Program-made: the position numbers and the translations under genes | Shown: piece after piece, positions 18,253 to 29,122 of the stretch | How positions within the stretch are numbered: the first letter of the stretch is position 1 | Layout: each line of letters opens with the position of its first letter | NCBI GenBank assembly: GCA_022843405.1 | Contig: JALHNQ010000025.1 | Span: 1-47,397, forward strand | DNA length: 47,397 bases | Source: Methylocystis sp. | Lineage (GTDB): Bacteria; Pseudomonadota; Alphaproteobacteria; Rhizobiales; Beijerinckiaceae | Direction of reading: 5' to 3' | Notes under the pieces: generated by a model | Seen by the model: only the letters and a program-made list of their open reading frames with translations | The model's database searches: none | Told to the model about the DNA's origin: nothing

Positions 18253-19134
18253 TCACAGTTCGACCGTTTCAAGCTCGATCATCTCGCCGGCGTCGTTCAA
18301 TCCGCGTCTGCGCAGCAGGATGCTCAGCGCGTCGTCCTTTCGCGCGATTTCATAAAGGTTGTAGGCCGCGCCCGGATAATGCCCGCCAGGACGCGCCGAA
18401 GCCGACGCGACGCCAACCACTGGCGCCTCGGCGCCCGGTCCGGCAAGTCGATGCAGGCTCGGCTTGTGATTATGCCCATGCACAATCAGTTCGGCGCCAT
18501 GGCGGGCGATCACGGCTTCGAATTCCGCGGCGTCTTCGAGACCGCGGAGCAATCTGGCGCCGCCGACATGCGGCGGATGATGGAGGCAGACGACCCGCGC
18601 CAGCCCTTCCGCCTTCGCGCCATCCAGCAATTGAGCGAACCTCTCGCGTTGCGCCTCTCCAAGCCGGCCGGAAGCGACGAATGGCGCCGTCGGCACGCCG
18701 GTGTCGAGACCGATCAGCGCGACGCCGCCGCGACGGCGCAAATAGGGAAAGCCCGCCCCTTCGATCTCGCTGCTCGTCCAAGGCGCGAAAACGTCGTGAA
18801 CGAGATCCGTCACGCTCGCCACATAGGCGTCGTGATTTCCGGGCGTGAAGCTCACGTCGCTCGGCGCGCCGAGAGAGGCGAGCCAGTCTTTGGCCAGCGC
18901 GATTTCGCCGGGAAGTCCGATATTGACGATATCGCCGGTCATGACGACATGGTCAGGCGACTGCGCCTTGATATCCGCGACGATCCTGGCGAGCACGCCC
19001 ATATCGTGCTGAGCGCCGCGCTTATAGAGCCAGTTCACATAGCCCGTGACGCGCTTGCCGAGGAGCTCGGCGAGATTTGGCCGCGGAATGGGACCGATAT
19101 GAGCGTCCGACAGATGAGCCAGTCGAAAATTCAA
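18253..19134 (-). CDS. Calcineurin-like metallophosphoesterase
   Basis: About 293 residues. All metal-binding blocks of the calcineurin-like family are present in order: LSDAHIGP (D-x-H), VMTGDIVN (GD), TPGNHDAY (GNHD), a central LHHPPHV (H) and HGHNHKP (GHxH). The family binds two metal ions and cleaves phosphomono- or phosphodiesters such as cyclic nucleotides, UDP-diacylglucosamine or nucleotides; the substrate here is unknown. I place the start at TTG 19134, which has GAGG at good spacing; the open frame reaches TTG 19155 without a ribosome site. It has no signal peptide and is probably cytoplasmic. Confidence 0.85.
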   Translation of the reverse strand: MNFRLAHLSDAHIGPIPRPNLAELLGKRVTGYVNWLYKRGAQHDMGVLARIVADIKAQSPDHVVMTGDIVNIGLPGEIALAKDWLASLGAPSDVSFTPGNHDAYVASVTDLVHDVFAPWTSSEIEGAGFPYLRRRGGVALIGLDTGVPTAPFVASGRLGEAQRERFAQLLDGAKAEGLARVVCLHHPPHVGGARLLRGLEDAAEFEAVIARHGAELIVHGHNHKPSLHRLAGPGAEAPVVGVASASARPGGHYPGAAYNLYEIARKDDALSILLRRRGLNDAGEMIELETVEL

Positions 19135-19250
19135 GAAAACCTCATGTCCCTTCAAGCCCGTTCGACAGCGGCGCTTTCTGCTAGGATGGGCGGGCGATTA
19201 GTAGAGACTTCGCGGATCATTTGCCAGAGTGACGGCGGTCGGAGTTAGTT

Positions 19251-19745
19251 TTGACGGAGCAGGAGCAAGCCGGCGAGACGCATTCGTCGCGATCTCGTTT
19301 CACGCGCAGGCTTATCGCCTTGGGCGCGCGGTTTCAGCGTCCCATGACCTTGGGCGTGCGCGGCCTTGTGCTTGACGATCGGCGCCGCGTGCTGCTCGTC
19401 CGTCACACCTATGTCAGCGGCTTTTATCTGCCAGGCGGCGGCGTCGAAACCGGCGAAACGCTGGTCGACGCGCTCAAGCGCGAACTGCATGAAGAAGCCA
19501 ACGTCATGCTCGACGAACCGCCGGAACTCTTCGGCGTTTATTTCAATCGGCGCTTCTCGGCGCGAGACCATGTCGCGCTTTACGTCGCGCGCGCTTTTCG
19601 CGTCATCGAGCCGCGCGCCCCCGATCGCGAAATCGCCGAGGCCGGCTTCTTCGCGCTCGACGCGCTGCCGGCGGAGACGACCGCGGCGACGCGGGCGCGA
19701 CTATCCGAGGCGTTGGAAAAGACGCCAGTTTCACCTTATTGGTGA
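19251..19745 (+). CDS. Nudix hydrolase
   Basis: A 164-residue protein starting at TTG with GGAG six bases upstream. The Nudix box is at residues about 62-86: GGVETGETLVDALKRELHEE, matching G-x5-E-x7-R-E-x2-E-E; the usual Gly after the EE pair is Ala-Asn. These enzymes split a nucleoside diphosphate linked to another moiety, in a Mg-dependent reaction. A preceding LPGGG loop and HVALYVARAF strand complete the fold. Substrate unknown. It ends 15 bases inside the convergent acetyltransferase gene. Confidence 0.88.
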   Translation: MTEQEQAGETHSSRSRFTRRLIALGARFQRPMTLGVRGLVLDDRRRVLLVRHTYVSGFYLPGGGVETGETLVDALKRELHEEANVMLDEPPELFGVYFNRRFSARDHVALYVARAFRVIEPRAPDREIAEAGFFALDALPAETTAATRARLSEALEKTPVSPYW

Positions 19746-20312
19746 GGCTTTTCGAACGTCGTCGACAGTGGCACCAGCCAGGACGCGCAAATCGCGCCAT
19801 CCATAGGCAAGATCGGGAAGCATGGCGCCCGCAACTTCCCAAACGCCCTCGACGCCAACACGCGTCGCGCCGAGCGCCTCGTAAAAGCGGCGCGCCTTGG
19901 GCGCGTCGCGCAACACCCAGACCGCGGCGCTCGCGCAGCCGATGCACATCAGATGTTCGGCGAGCCGCGCCATCAGGCTTCTGCCCAATCCCTGGCGCTG
20001 GACGCGCCGCAAGAGATAAATCGAGGCGATTTCGCCGTCAAAGCCGAGTGGAACGAGCTTCGGATTGGTTTGGCGGTTGCAGCGGGCGAAGCCGACCGGA
20101 ACGCCGTCCTCAAAGGCGACGAAAACGGCCTGGCCGCTATCGCCCGAACTGATCCTGTCCCGCCACCGCCGCGTCCAATCGTCGAGGTCGATGCCCGCCA
20201 GCGCTTCCGCCGGCATAAGCCCGGCGTAGGTCTCGCGCCAAGCCGCAGCGTTGATCTCGGCGATCGCACGGGCGTCCGCCAAGGCTGCCGGACGCAAGCG
20301 ATATTCCGCCAT
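19731..20312 (-). CDS. GNAT family N-acetyltransferase
   Basis: A 193-residue protein from the ATG at 20312, which has GGAG upstream; the frame is open to 20525, but that part overlaps the divergent gene and is not credible. The GNAT fold is shown by the N-terminal YRLRPAALADARAIAEIN, the strand IASIYLLR, the acetyl-CoA pyrophosphate loop RRVQRQGLGRSLM (Q/RxxGxG/A), and the C-terminal ARRFYEALGA. It transfers an acetyl group from acetyl-CoA to an amine; substrate unknown. It is divergent from the second acetyltransferase gene, with 109 bp between starts. Confidence 0.88.
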   Translation of the reverse strand: MAEYRLRPAALADARAIAEINAAAWRETYAGLMPAEALAGIDLDDWTRRWRDRISSGDSGQAVFVAFEDGVPVGFARCNRQTNPKLVPLGFDGEIASIYLLRRVQRQGLGRSLMARLAEHLMCIGCASAAVWVLRDAPKARRFYEALGATRVGVEGVWEVAGAMLPDLAYGWRDLRVLAGATVDDVRKASPIR

Positions 20313-20421
20313 CGGCTTTTCTCCCTTAAGCAGGCTCGCATGCGCCCTATCGCGCCGCAACCAAGCGTTTTGCGGCGCCGTCAACGCGTGATATGGCCTC
20401 GCCCAGGGTTTAGGCGCCAAC

Positions 20422-20919
20422 ATGATTGATCTCGCCGTAAAATTCGCGCCGCTCACCGCCGCCGACGACGCGCATATCGAAAAGCTCGACGAACGCGCGT
20501 TCGGCCCGGGCCGATATGCGCGCACAGCCTATCGCCTGCGCGAGGGCGTCGAGCCGGATCGCTCGCTGTCCTTCGTCGCGCGAATCGGCACGCTGCTCGT
20601 CGGCGTCAATCGGATGACCCCAATCCTTGTCGGATCGACGCCGGCGCTCCTGCTTGGACCCCTGACTGTCGAGCCGGCGTTTCGCCAGCAGCGGGTCGGC
20701 GAGACGCTGGTCAAATATTCGCTGGACGCCGCGCGCGACGCCGGACACGGCCTCGTCCTGCTCGTCGGCGACGAGGACTATTACGCGCGGCTCGGCTTCG
20801 CGCGCGTGCCCCGCGGCAAGATCACCATGCCGGGGCCGGTCGACTCCGACCGCCTGCTCTATTGCGAGCTTCGCCCCGGCGCGCTTGCGGAGACGAACGG
20901 TCGGATGCGGCGCCTATGA
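20422..20919 (+). CDS. GNAT family N-acetyltransferase (YhbS-like)
   Basis: A 165-residue GNAT protein. The acetyl-CoA loop is AFRQQRVGETLVKYSL (R/QxxRxG) near residues 90-105, preceded by the strand LLLGPLTVEP, and followed by VLLVGDEDYYARLGF, which is characteristic of the YhbS-type branch. Substrate unknown. Its TGA overlaps the ATG of the next gene (ATGA at 20916-20919), so it is very likely translationally coupled with zapE, a pairing with no obvious functional reason. Confidence 0.88.
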   Translation: MIDLAVKFAPLTAADDAHIEKLDERAFGPGRYARTAYRLREGVEPDRSLSFVARIGTLLVGVNRMTPILVGSTPALLLGPLTVEPAFRQQRVGETLVKYSLDAARDAGHGLVLLVGDEDYYARLGFARVPRGKITMPGPVDSDRLLYCELRPGALAETNGRMRRL

Positions 20920-22067
20920 CGTCGCGCGCTCAACCCATCGTCGAGAAATATGACGCACTCGTTGCTGAAGGCGCGTTGGAGCGCGACGAGTCGCAGCGCG
21001 CCGCTGTCGAGAAGCTTCAGGCGCTCGCCGACGCGCTTTCCGGCCGGCGGCCGAGGAGCGCCAATTTGGCGCAAGCGCTTCTTGCGAAATTTCGCCCTCA
21101 CGCCCGCCGGCCGAGCGGGCTTTATCTCTGGGGACAGGTCGGACGCGGCAAGACATTCCTGATGAATCTGTTCTTCAGCGAGCTTCCGATCGACAGAAAA
21201 CGCCGCGCGCATTTTCACGCCTTCATGGCGGATGTGCACGACCGGCTGCATCGACTGCGTCGGAACCCGGTTGGCTGCGACGCCGATCCCGTGACCTGCA
21301 TCGCGCGCGAGATCGCAAAGGAAGCGCGCGTGCTTTGCTTCGACGAATTCGCCGTGAACGATATCGCCGACGCCACGATACTGGCGCGGCTGTTTTCATC
21401 GCTGCTGGCGTCAGGCGTCGTCGTTGTCGCCACTTCCAACGTCGAGCCGTCGCGGCTCTATGAAGGCGGCCGCAATCGCGATCTCTTCCTGCCTTTTATC
21501 GCCCTGTTGCAGGAACACATGGACGTCGTGCGTCTCGAAGCGTCGAGCGACTATCGGCAGCGGCGCGAGGATCTCGGAAAAGTCTATTTCTCGCCCGCCG
21601 ACTCGCGCGCAAAAGCGGCAATCGACGCGCTTTACGCGACGCTCGCGGATGGGGCGGCGGAAACGCCGGCGACGATCGAGGTCAAGCGACGGCGCATCGA
21701 GATCGCGCAGGCGGCGGGCCGCGTCGCGCGCTTCACCTTCACGGCGCTCTGCGGTCAGGCCTTTTCGGCGACGGACTATATGGCGCTCGCCGAGAAATTC
21801 GACGCGGTGGTCTTGGAAGACGTTCCAATTCTTGTTCCCGAACAGCGGAACGAAGCGCGCCGCTTCATTACGCTCATCGACATTTTCTACGAGGCGCGCG
21901 TTCTGCTGATCATGTCCGCCGCCGCCGAACCATGCGAACTCTATCATGGCGTCTCCGGCGCGGAGGCGCGCGAGTTCGAGCGCGCCGCCTCCCGCTTGAT
22001 CGAAATGCGTGGAAAGGACTACGTCCAGGCCCGTGCGCCGATCAAGGCTTCGACATGCACTCCTTGA
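20916..22067 (+). CDS. zapE: Cell division protein ZapE (AFG1-like ATPase)
   Basis: A 383-residue AAA-type ATPase starting at ATG 20916 in an ATGA overlap with the preceding gene (the frame opens at 20862, but the overlap start is preferred). Walker A is LWGQVGRGKTFLM near residue 70, Walker B is VLCFDEFAVNDIADA near 140, and VVVATSNVEPSRLYEGG contains sensor-1. In E. coli, ZapE binds FtsZ at constricting division sites and is needed under oxygen-limiting or stress conditions; the mitochondrial homologue AFG1/LACE1 assists in quality control of respiratory complexes. Its length is usual for the family. It is convergent with the small secreted-protein gene, overlapping by 26 bp. Confidence 0.92.
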   Translation: MTSRAQPIVEKYDALVAEGALERDESQRAAVEKLQALADALSGRRPRSANLAQALLAKFRPHARRPSGLYLWGQVGRGKTFLMNLFFSELPIDRKRRAHFHAFMADVHDRLHRLRRNPVGCDADPVTCIAREIAKEARVLCFDEFAVNDIADATILARLFSSLLASGVVVVATSNVEPSRLYEGGRNRDLFLPFIALLQEHMDVVRLEASSDYRQRREDLGKVYFSPADSRAKAAIDALYATLADGAAETPATIEVKRRRIEIAQAAGRVARFTFTALCGQAFSATDYMALAEKFDAVVLEDVPILVPEQRNEARRFITLIDIFYEARVLLIMSAAAEPCELYHGVSGAEAREFERAASRLIEMRGKDYVQARAPIKASTCTP

Positions 22068-22335
22068 TGTCGCTTTCTTTCTTCATCTGCTCGAATCGGT
22101 CGACGCAATAGCGTTCGAGATCAGCGCGTTTCGAAGGATCGGCCGCCGCAGCGCGAATGCCCATGGCGCCGTCGAGCAGCTCTTTTTGCGCGGCATGCAC
22201 CCGACGCGGCGGCAACTGACTCGAACACGCCTCATAGCGCTTGAGCAGCGCGTCGCATTGCGGGACGCCGGTCGGATCGGCCGCGACTGCCGGCATGGCG
22301 ACGAAGACGAGTGCGAAAGCGAGACGATAGGTCAC
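22042..22335 (-). CDS. Small secreted cysteine-containing hypothetical protein
   Basis: A 97-residue protein when started at the GTG at 22335, which has AGAGGA upstream; the longer frame (to 22386) would put non-hydrophobic residues before the signal peptide. Residues 1-18 are a signal sequence (VTYRLAFALVFVAMPAVAA). The mature part is helical with four Cys: a C-x9-C pair (QCDALLKRYEAC) and a second pair (YCVDRFEQ...KEC), so one or two disulfides are likely in the periplasm. I do not recognise a family. Its last 26 bases overlap the end of zapE. Confidence 0.6.
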   Translation of the reverse strand: MTYRLAFALVFVAMPAVAADPTGVPQCDALLKRYEACSSQLPPRRVHAAQKELLDGAMGIRAAAADPSKRADLERYCVDRFEQMKKESDIKECMSKP

Positions 22336-22479
22336 TTGTGCGGGTTCCTCTGGCGACAACCCGCGGCCTATAGCACGACGCATCAAAAGATGAGAGCGGC
22401 GGGCCTTTCCTTGGACCCGCCGCCCCGAACTCCAGCGTCTATGTCTCGCGGAGCGCCGGAGGGTTCTGGCGTTTAACGC

Positions 22480-23754
22480 TTACAAACCGGCCAGATATCG
22501 CGTGGGGTCGACCGGCGTCGAACCTTTGCGCAGCTCGAAGTGAAGCTGCGGCGAACCGACATTGCCGGACTGGCCGGATTTGGCGATCGTCTGGCCGCGC
22601 TTGACCTGATCGCCGCGCTTCACGTCGATCTCGCCATTATGAGCATAGGCGGAGACGAAACCGTTCGGGTGGCGAATGAGCACGAGATTGCCGTAACCCT
22701 TGAGCTCGTTGCCGGCGTAGGCGACGACGCCGCCTTCGGCCGCCTTGACCTGAGTGCCCTCGGGCACGGCGATGTTGATCCCGTCATTGCCGCCCGTCGA
22801 GAAGCCCTGAATGATGCGGCCGCGGGCGGGCCAGCGGAATTCAGGCCGGCCATCGTCGGCGGCGACCGCTTTGACGTCATTCGCCGGGGGGATGGAGGCG
22901 GTCGCGGTCGAGTCGACCTTGCGGGCGTTTGCGGTTTCCACCGGCGTCGCGGGCGCATTCGCCTCGGCTTCGGCCGGCGCGGCGCGCGCGATTCGCTCTG
23001 TCTTGACGGCGCGCGCCGGCGTTGCGGCGGCGCTGTGCGGATCGGCCTTCGCCAACGCCTTTTCAGGCGCGGCTTTGGCGCCGGGCTTTGAGTCGGCCAG
23101 CTTAGCTTTCGCCGGCTCGGCTTCGGTCTTGCGCAAGGGCTTCGTCGGCGCCGAAGCTTTGGCGACGGCGGATTTGGCCGTCGGCGCAGCGGCGGCGGCC
23201 GCTTTCGTCGAACCAGAAGGCGCATGCGCAGCGACGGCGGGGGCGGCGCTGGCGCGATAGACCGGAATCACCAGACGCGCGCCCGGCTGAACCTGCGACG
23301 CGACATTGTAGCCATTGGCGCGCAGCAGGGCGTCGGCGGGCACGCCATAGCGGGTGGCGAGCAATCCGGCCGTCTCGCCCTGGGCGACAACGATCGGCGT
23401 TCCGCCCTCGGCGCTCCAGTGGCCGCCGCCGGCCGCGGCGACGCGTATGGGCGACTGCGAAGCCGCAGGCGCTGGGATACGGCTCGCTGAGGCGCTGGCG
23501 GCCGGAGCCGGCAACGGACGGGATTCCACCGCGCTCGACGGCGCGCTCTGCGCTGGCGCGCTGGCGATGGCGCCAACCGGCGACCGATCGACTCCAAGCG
23601 ACGCGGTCTTGGCCGAGCCTGAGAAGGGGTCTGAGAAGGGATCGCCCGCGAAACGCGAGGCGTCGGAGCAGCCGGCGACGAGAGCGGCGACGCCTGTGGC
23701 CGCCAACAACCGCACTGCGGCGCGTGAATAAGCAAATGGAGGCTTGATTGCCAT
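22480..23754 (-). CDS. NlpD-like lipoprotein: LysM plus degenerate LytM/M23 domain
   Basis: About 424 residues. The N-terminus is a lipoprotein signal (LLAATGVAALVAGC, lipid-modified Cys near residue 29). A LysM peptidoglycan-binding motif follows (VVAQGETAGLLATRYGVPADALLRANGY, about residues 120-165), then a long Ala/Lys/Pro-rich linker, then a LytM/M23 domain in the last 125 residues (WPARGRIIQGFS ... YAHNGEIDVKRGDQVKRG ... LHFELRKGSTPVDPTRYL). The metal-site HxGID block appears as NDGINIA and the HxH block as QLH, so zinc ligands are missing, as in NlpD and EnvC, which activate cell-wall amidases rather than cut peptidoglycan themselves. The surE-pcm-nlpD order supports this. Start at ATG 23754; a GTG at 23766 is possible. 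Confidence 0.85.
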   Translation of the reverse strand: MAIKPPFAYSRAAVRLLAATGVAALVAGCSDASRFAGDPFSDPFSGSAKTASLGVDRSPVGAIASAPAQSAPSSAVESRPLPAPAASASASRIPAPAASQSPIRVAAAGGGHWSAEGGTPIVVAQGETAGLLATRYGVPADALLRANGYNVASQVQPGARLVIPVYRASAAPAVAAHAPSGSTKAAAAAAPTAKSAVAKASAPTKPLRKTEAEPAKAKLADSKPGAKAAPEKALAKADPHSAAATPARAVKTERIARAAPAEAEANAPATPVETANARKVDSTATASIPPANDVKAVAADDGRPEFRWPARGRIIQGFSTGGNDGINIAVPEGTQVKAAEGGVVAYAGNELKGYGNLVLIRHPNGFVSAYAHNGEIDVKRGDQVKRGQTIAKSGQSGNVGSPQLHFELRKGSTPVDPTRYLAGL

Positions 23755-23878
23755 GACGCGACCCACCCGAACGCAACATTGAACGCACTATTGGTTATAG
23801 GTCGGCGGTTAAGGAGGCGTTTAAGATGAACGCGAAACGTCGCCGACTACGAAAATTTTCAGCATTTCGGACGGGAAT

Positions 23879-24565
23879 TCAGAGCGCCTGCGCCAGGCCG
23901 GGAATGGCCGAGCCCAGCCGGCACGGGCCGAAATCGGTCTCCCGCAGTTCGCCGTCCTCGTCGCGATCAAGCTTGATCAATCGTTCCTTGGCGCGCGCGC
24001 CCGCCATCGCATGCGCTCTGCGGGCAAAGAGCATGACCCCGCCCGGCGCGAGCAATTGGATGAGCGCCGCCGGCGCGGCGCCGACCGACGCCTGCACGAT
24101 GATCCGATCGAAACGCCCAAGCTCGAAAGGTGGATCGAGCCCGTCGGCGTAAACCGCCCTGGCGTTGATCGCGCCATGGGCGGCGAGGCGCTTCGAGGCT
24201 TCGATCGCGAGAGTCTCGAAGCGCTCGAGGCTGACGACCTCGCGCGCAAGCTGCGCCAGCGCCGCCGCGCCATAGCCCGACCCTGCCCCCACCTCCAGCA
24301 CCCGATGGCCGCGACCGACCTTGAGCGCCTCGAGCCGCCGGGCAAGATCGAGCGGGCGCGACATGGTCTGCCCGCAGCCGATCGGCAAAGAGAGGTTGCG
24401 ATTGGCGAGATCATGAAAGCGATAGGGCGCGAAAGCCTCGCGCGGGGTCGCCTCCATTGCGCGCAAGACCGACAGATCGCGCACGCCGCCTTGACGCAGC
24501 GTCAGCAGCAGCGCCGCGCGTTCTTCGAATTCGGCGGCGCTCTGCGCGCCGCGGTCGGCCGTCAT
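23879..24565 (-). CDS. pcm: Protein-L-isoaspartate O-methyltransferase
   Basis: A 228-residue cytoplasmic repair enzyme that methylates the alpha-carboxyl of L-isoaspartyl residues formed by protein ageing, using S-adenosylmethionine. The SAM motif VLEVGAGSGYGAAALAQLA is near residues 88-106; the PCMT-specific block GCGQTMSRPLDLARRLEAL lies before it, and VQASVGAAPAALIQLLAPGGVML is the typical post-motif. Its ATG overlaps the TGA of surE (ATGA at 24562-24565), giving tight translational coupling with surE, a conserved stress-survival pair. Confidence 0.93.
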   Translation of the reverse strand: MTADRGAQSAAEFEERAALLLTLRQGGVRDLSVLRAMEATPREAFAPYRFHDLANRNLSLPIGCGQTMSRPLDLARRLEALKVGRGHRVLEVGAGSGYGAAALAQLAREVVSLERFETLAIEASKRLAAHGAINARAVYADGLDPPFELGRFDRIIVQASVGAAPAALIQLLAPGGVMLFARRAHAMAGARAKERLIKLDRDEDGELRETDFGPCRLGSAIPGLAQAL

Positions 24566-25335
24566 TTGTCGCTCTCGAAGGCCGCCGCAAGCCGCGTCAC
24601 GGTCGGGTGATCGGTGAAATCGAGCTGCAACGGCGTGATGGAAATCTTCCTGTCTTCAAGCGCCATGAGATCGGTGCCCTGGCCCGGCTTGAAGTCGCCG
24701 CGCTGGAAGGAAATCCAGTGATAAGGATTGCCGCGGCCGTCCTTGCGGTCCTCGATCCTCATGATGTCGCTGCTGCGCCTTCCTTGCATGGTGATCGCGA
24801 CGCCCGCGACCTCCTGCGCCGGGCAATGGGGGAAGTTCACATTCATCAGAACATTCTTCGGGATTCCCGCCGCCAGCAGTCGACGCACGACCTCGGCGCC
24901 ATGACTCTCGGCGCATTCCCAGTGAATGGTGCGGCGGCTCGCAAAGAAATCATAGACCTGCGAGAGCGCAATCGAAGGAATGCCCAAGATTGTCCCCTCC
25001 ATGGCGCCGGCGATGGTGCCGGAATAGGAGACGTCCTCAGCGACATTCTGGCCGCAGTTGACGCCGGAAATCAGGAGATCGGGCGGATGATCGAGCATGA
25101 TTTTGCGCACGCCCATGATCACGCAATCGGTCGGCGTGCCCTTGACGGCGAAATGCCGGGGTGAAATCTCCCGAAGCCGCAGCGGATCGTTGAGCGACAG
25201 CGAATGCGAAACGCCGGACTGTTCGAACTCCGGCGCGATGACGAAAATGTCATCGGTGAATTGGCGCGCGATCGCTTCCGCGATCGCCAAACCGCGCGCG
25301 TGAATGCCGTCGTCATTGGTGATGAGAATGCGCAT
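24562..25335 (-). CDS. surE: 5'/3'-nucleotidase SurE
   Basis: A 257-residue metal-dependent nucleoside monophosphatase. The signature is at the true N-terminus: MRILITNDDGIHARGL (the ND-D metal ligands), which fixes the start at ATG 25335; the frame is open to 25515, but those residues are not SurE-like. Other hallmarks are PEFEQSGVSHSLSL, VKGTPTDCV and LISGVNCGQNVAEDVSYSGT. SurE removes phosphate from nucleotides and short polyphosphate in stationary-phase survival. It heads a surE-pcm unit with overlapping stop and start and is 121 bp from the divergent SH3-like gene. Confidence 0.95.
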   Translation of the reverse strand: MRILITNDDGIHARGLAIAEAIARQFTDDIFVIAPEFEQSGVSHSLSLNDPLRLREISPRHFAVKGTPTDCVIMGVRKIMLDHPPDLLISGVNCGQNVAEDVSYSGTIAGAMEGTILGIPSIALSQVYDFFASRRTIHWECAESHGAEVVRRLLAAGIPKNVLMNVNFPHCPAQEVAGVAITMQGRRSSDIMRIEDRKDGRGNPYHWISFQRGDFKPGQGTDLMALEDRKISITPLQLDFTDHPTVTRLAAAFESDK

Positions 25336-25456
25336 GTTCTGGCGGCTTCGCTCGCGCTTGGGGCCGCCGGGCGCGGCCCAGGTTTCTTTGGACGATTCGA
25401 CGCCGAACGTCCACAATGCCCCAAATTGCTCGGCCTCATTCTCTGGGGGATTTTTG

Positions 25457-27539
<2,083 letters not shown>

Positions 27540-27606
27540 GCGGGGGCTTTGTCGAGGGCGCCTTTCTCTCGCGGGCAGGTAACAGGGTCAAGCGGCGAGA
27601 TGTCGC

Positions 27607-28401
27607 TTATGAGCCGCCGCTCGCCGCCGCTTCGGCCGCGGCGCGCTTCTTCTCGATTGCGCGCACGGCGTAAATCGACGCTTCGTATAAAAGTATGCCG
27701 GGCACCGCCAGCGCGAGCTGCGAGAACACGTCCGGCGGCGTCAGGATCGCGGCGACGATGAAGACGAGCACGACGGCGTAGCGCCTCTTCTCCTTCAGAA
27801 ATTCCGACGTGACGACGCCGATCTGCCCAAGCAGGGTCAGGACCACCGGCAGTTGAAAGACGATGCCGAAGGCAAGCACCAGCGTCATGATCAGCGAAAG
27901 ATATTCGGAGACGCGCGGCAGCAGTTCGATCTGCGCCTTGCCCGGTTCATTCGCCTGCTGCATCCCTAAGAAGAAACGCAGCAGATTGGGCATCACCAGA
28001 AAATAAACGACGAGCGCGCCGAAAGCGAAGAAGATCGGCGTCGCGAAAAGATAGGGCCGGAACGCCCTGCGCTCATGCTTGTAGAGCCCGGGCGCGACGA
28101 AGGCGTAAATCTGCGACAGCACGATCGGACAGGACAAAAACGCCGCCATAAACAGCGCGACCTTGATCTGGGTGAAGAAATATTCCTGCGGCGCCGTGTA
28201 GATGAGCCGCGCCTCAGGGCCTGCGACCTGCGTGTAGGGAATGAGAAGCAGATTGTAGATATCCTTGGCGAAGAAGAAGGAGAGCACGAACATTGCGAGA
28301 AAGGCGAGCAGCGCCTTGATCAGCCGCTCACGCAATTCCATCAGATGTTCGATCAACGGCGCCTTGCTCGCCTCGATTTCGGCTTCGTCGGCCTCGTTCA
28401 T
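27607..28401 (-). CDS. tatC: Sec-independent protein translocase TatC
   Basis: A 264-residue polytopic membrane protein, the core receptor of the twin-arginine export system, which recognises the RR signal peptide together with TatB. The N-terminal cytoplasmic signature [13 protein letters not shown] (residues 19-31) and the following segment up to [23 protein letters not shown] are diagnostic; six membrane helices can be traced to [20 protein letters not shown]. Its ATG overlaps the tatB stop (ATGA at 28398-28401). Order on the transcript is tatA-tatB-tatC, with serS downstream in the same direction. Confidence 0.95.
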   Translation of the reverse strand: MNEADEAEIEASKAPLIEHLMELRERLIKALLAFLAMFVLSFFFAKDIYNLLLIPYTQVAGPEARLIYTAPQEYFFTQIKVALFMAAFLSCPIVLSQIYAFVAPGLYKHERRAFRPYLFATPIFFAFGALVVYFLVMPNLLRFFLGMQQANEPGKAQIELLPRVSEYLSLIMTLVLAFGIVFQLPVVLTLLGQIGVVTSEFLKEKRRYAVVLVFIVAAILTPPDVFSQLALAVPGILLYEASIYAVRAIEKKRAAAEAAASGGS

Positions 28402-28904
28402 GTGGCGGCCTTCTTCGACGGATCGGCCTGCTCGCTTTCAGGAAAATCAGAATCCTCATTCCAAGGAGCGACCGAAGGCCGCGTCTCGAAGGCCTCATCC
28501 TGAGGAGCGACCGAAGGCTGCGTCTCGAAGGATGCGATTGGCGCATCTTGATCCGCCGCGACGCCGCTGCGCTTCTCTTCCGGATGCGGCGCGCGCGACG
28601 CCGGTTCGCCCATGATTGCGCCGGTGATCCGCTTGCGGGCCTCGGCCATCGGATCGAAAGCGCCGTCGAGCTTCACGCTCTCTTTGACGGCGTCCCGCAT
28701 CTCGCTCACCTCTTTGCGCAAATCTTCGAGTTCGGCCTCGCGCATCGCCTCCGCGAATTGTCCCTGAAACTCCGACGCCATGCGGCGCATTTTTGCGGTG
28801 AACTGGCCAAGCGAACGCAATACCCGCGGCAAGTCCTTTGATGGAATCGCAATGAGGGCGACGATGGCGATGACGATGAGCTTGCCGGGTTCCAGATCGA
28901 ACAT
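28398..28904 (-). CDS. tatB: Sec-independent protein translocase TatB
   Basis: A 168-residue protein from the ATG at 28904 ([20 protein letters not shown]), the correct TatB N-terminus with one membrane helix, the hinge [15 protein letters not shown], and an amphipathic helix extending to about residue 100. TatB partners TatC in substrate recognition. The tail is unusual: residues about 125-155 contain two tandem 13-residue units ([13 protein letters not shown] and [13 protein letters not shown]) that are read from a palindromic DNA repeat present elsewhere in the window. The open frame upstream of 28904 is repeat-derived and excluded. It is coupled to tatC by an ATGA overlap. Confidence 0.93.
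   Translation of the reverse strand: MFDLEPGKLIVIAIVALIAIPSKDLPRVLRSLGQFTAKMRRMASEFQGQFAEAMREAELEDLRKEVSEMRDAVKESVKLDGAFDPMAEARKRITGAIMGEPASRAPHPEEKRSGVAADQDAPIASFETQPSVAPQDEAFETRPSVAPWNEDSDFPESEQADPSKKAAT
28454..28532. repeat. Two tandem palindromic repeat units inside tatB
   Basis: Two 39-base units (28454-28492 and 28493-28532) of the CCTCATCCTGAGGAGC...CGTCTCGAAGGA family lie head-to-tail within the tatB reading frame, each adding 13 codons without shifting it. The second keeps the exact CATCCTGAGGAGCGACCGAAGG core; the first is slightly diverged. Confidence 0.75.
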
Positions 28905-28946
28905 GCGCGTGGCTCGGGCGCCCTTCCAAGGCGATCGGGTGAAGGG

Positions 28947-29074
28947 CTTCCTCATCCTGAGGAGCGTGCGCAGCACGCGTCTCGAAGGACGAGGAAGCCC
29001 GATTTCGCGTATTTTTCCTCACCCTCGTCCTTCGAGACGGCCTCTTCGAGGCCTCCTCAGGATGAGGGTGAGGA
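28947..29074. repeat. Inverted pair of palindromic repeat units between tatB and tatA
   Basis: A unit at 28947-28997 (CTTCCTCATCCTGAGGAG ... CTCGAAGGACGAGGAAG, itself a stem-loop) is followed by an inverted copy at 29017-29074 (CCTCACCCTCGTCCTTCGAG ... CTCCTCAGGATGAGGGTGAGG). Together with the next element they occupy the 339-bp gap 28905-29243; no gene is visible in this gap. Confidence 0.8.
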
Positions 29075-29122
29075 AAACCAATCTTCACCCGATCCCCAAG
29101 GCGCCTTGCACCCACCCATTTA

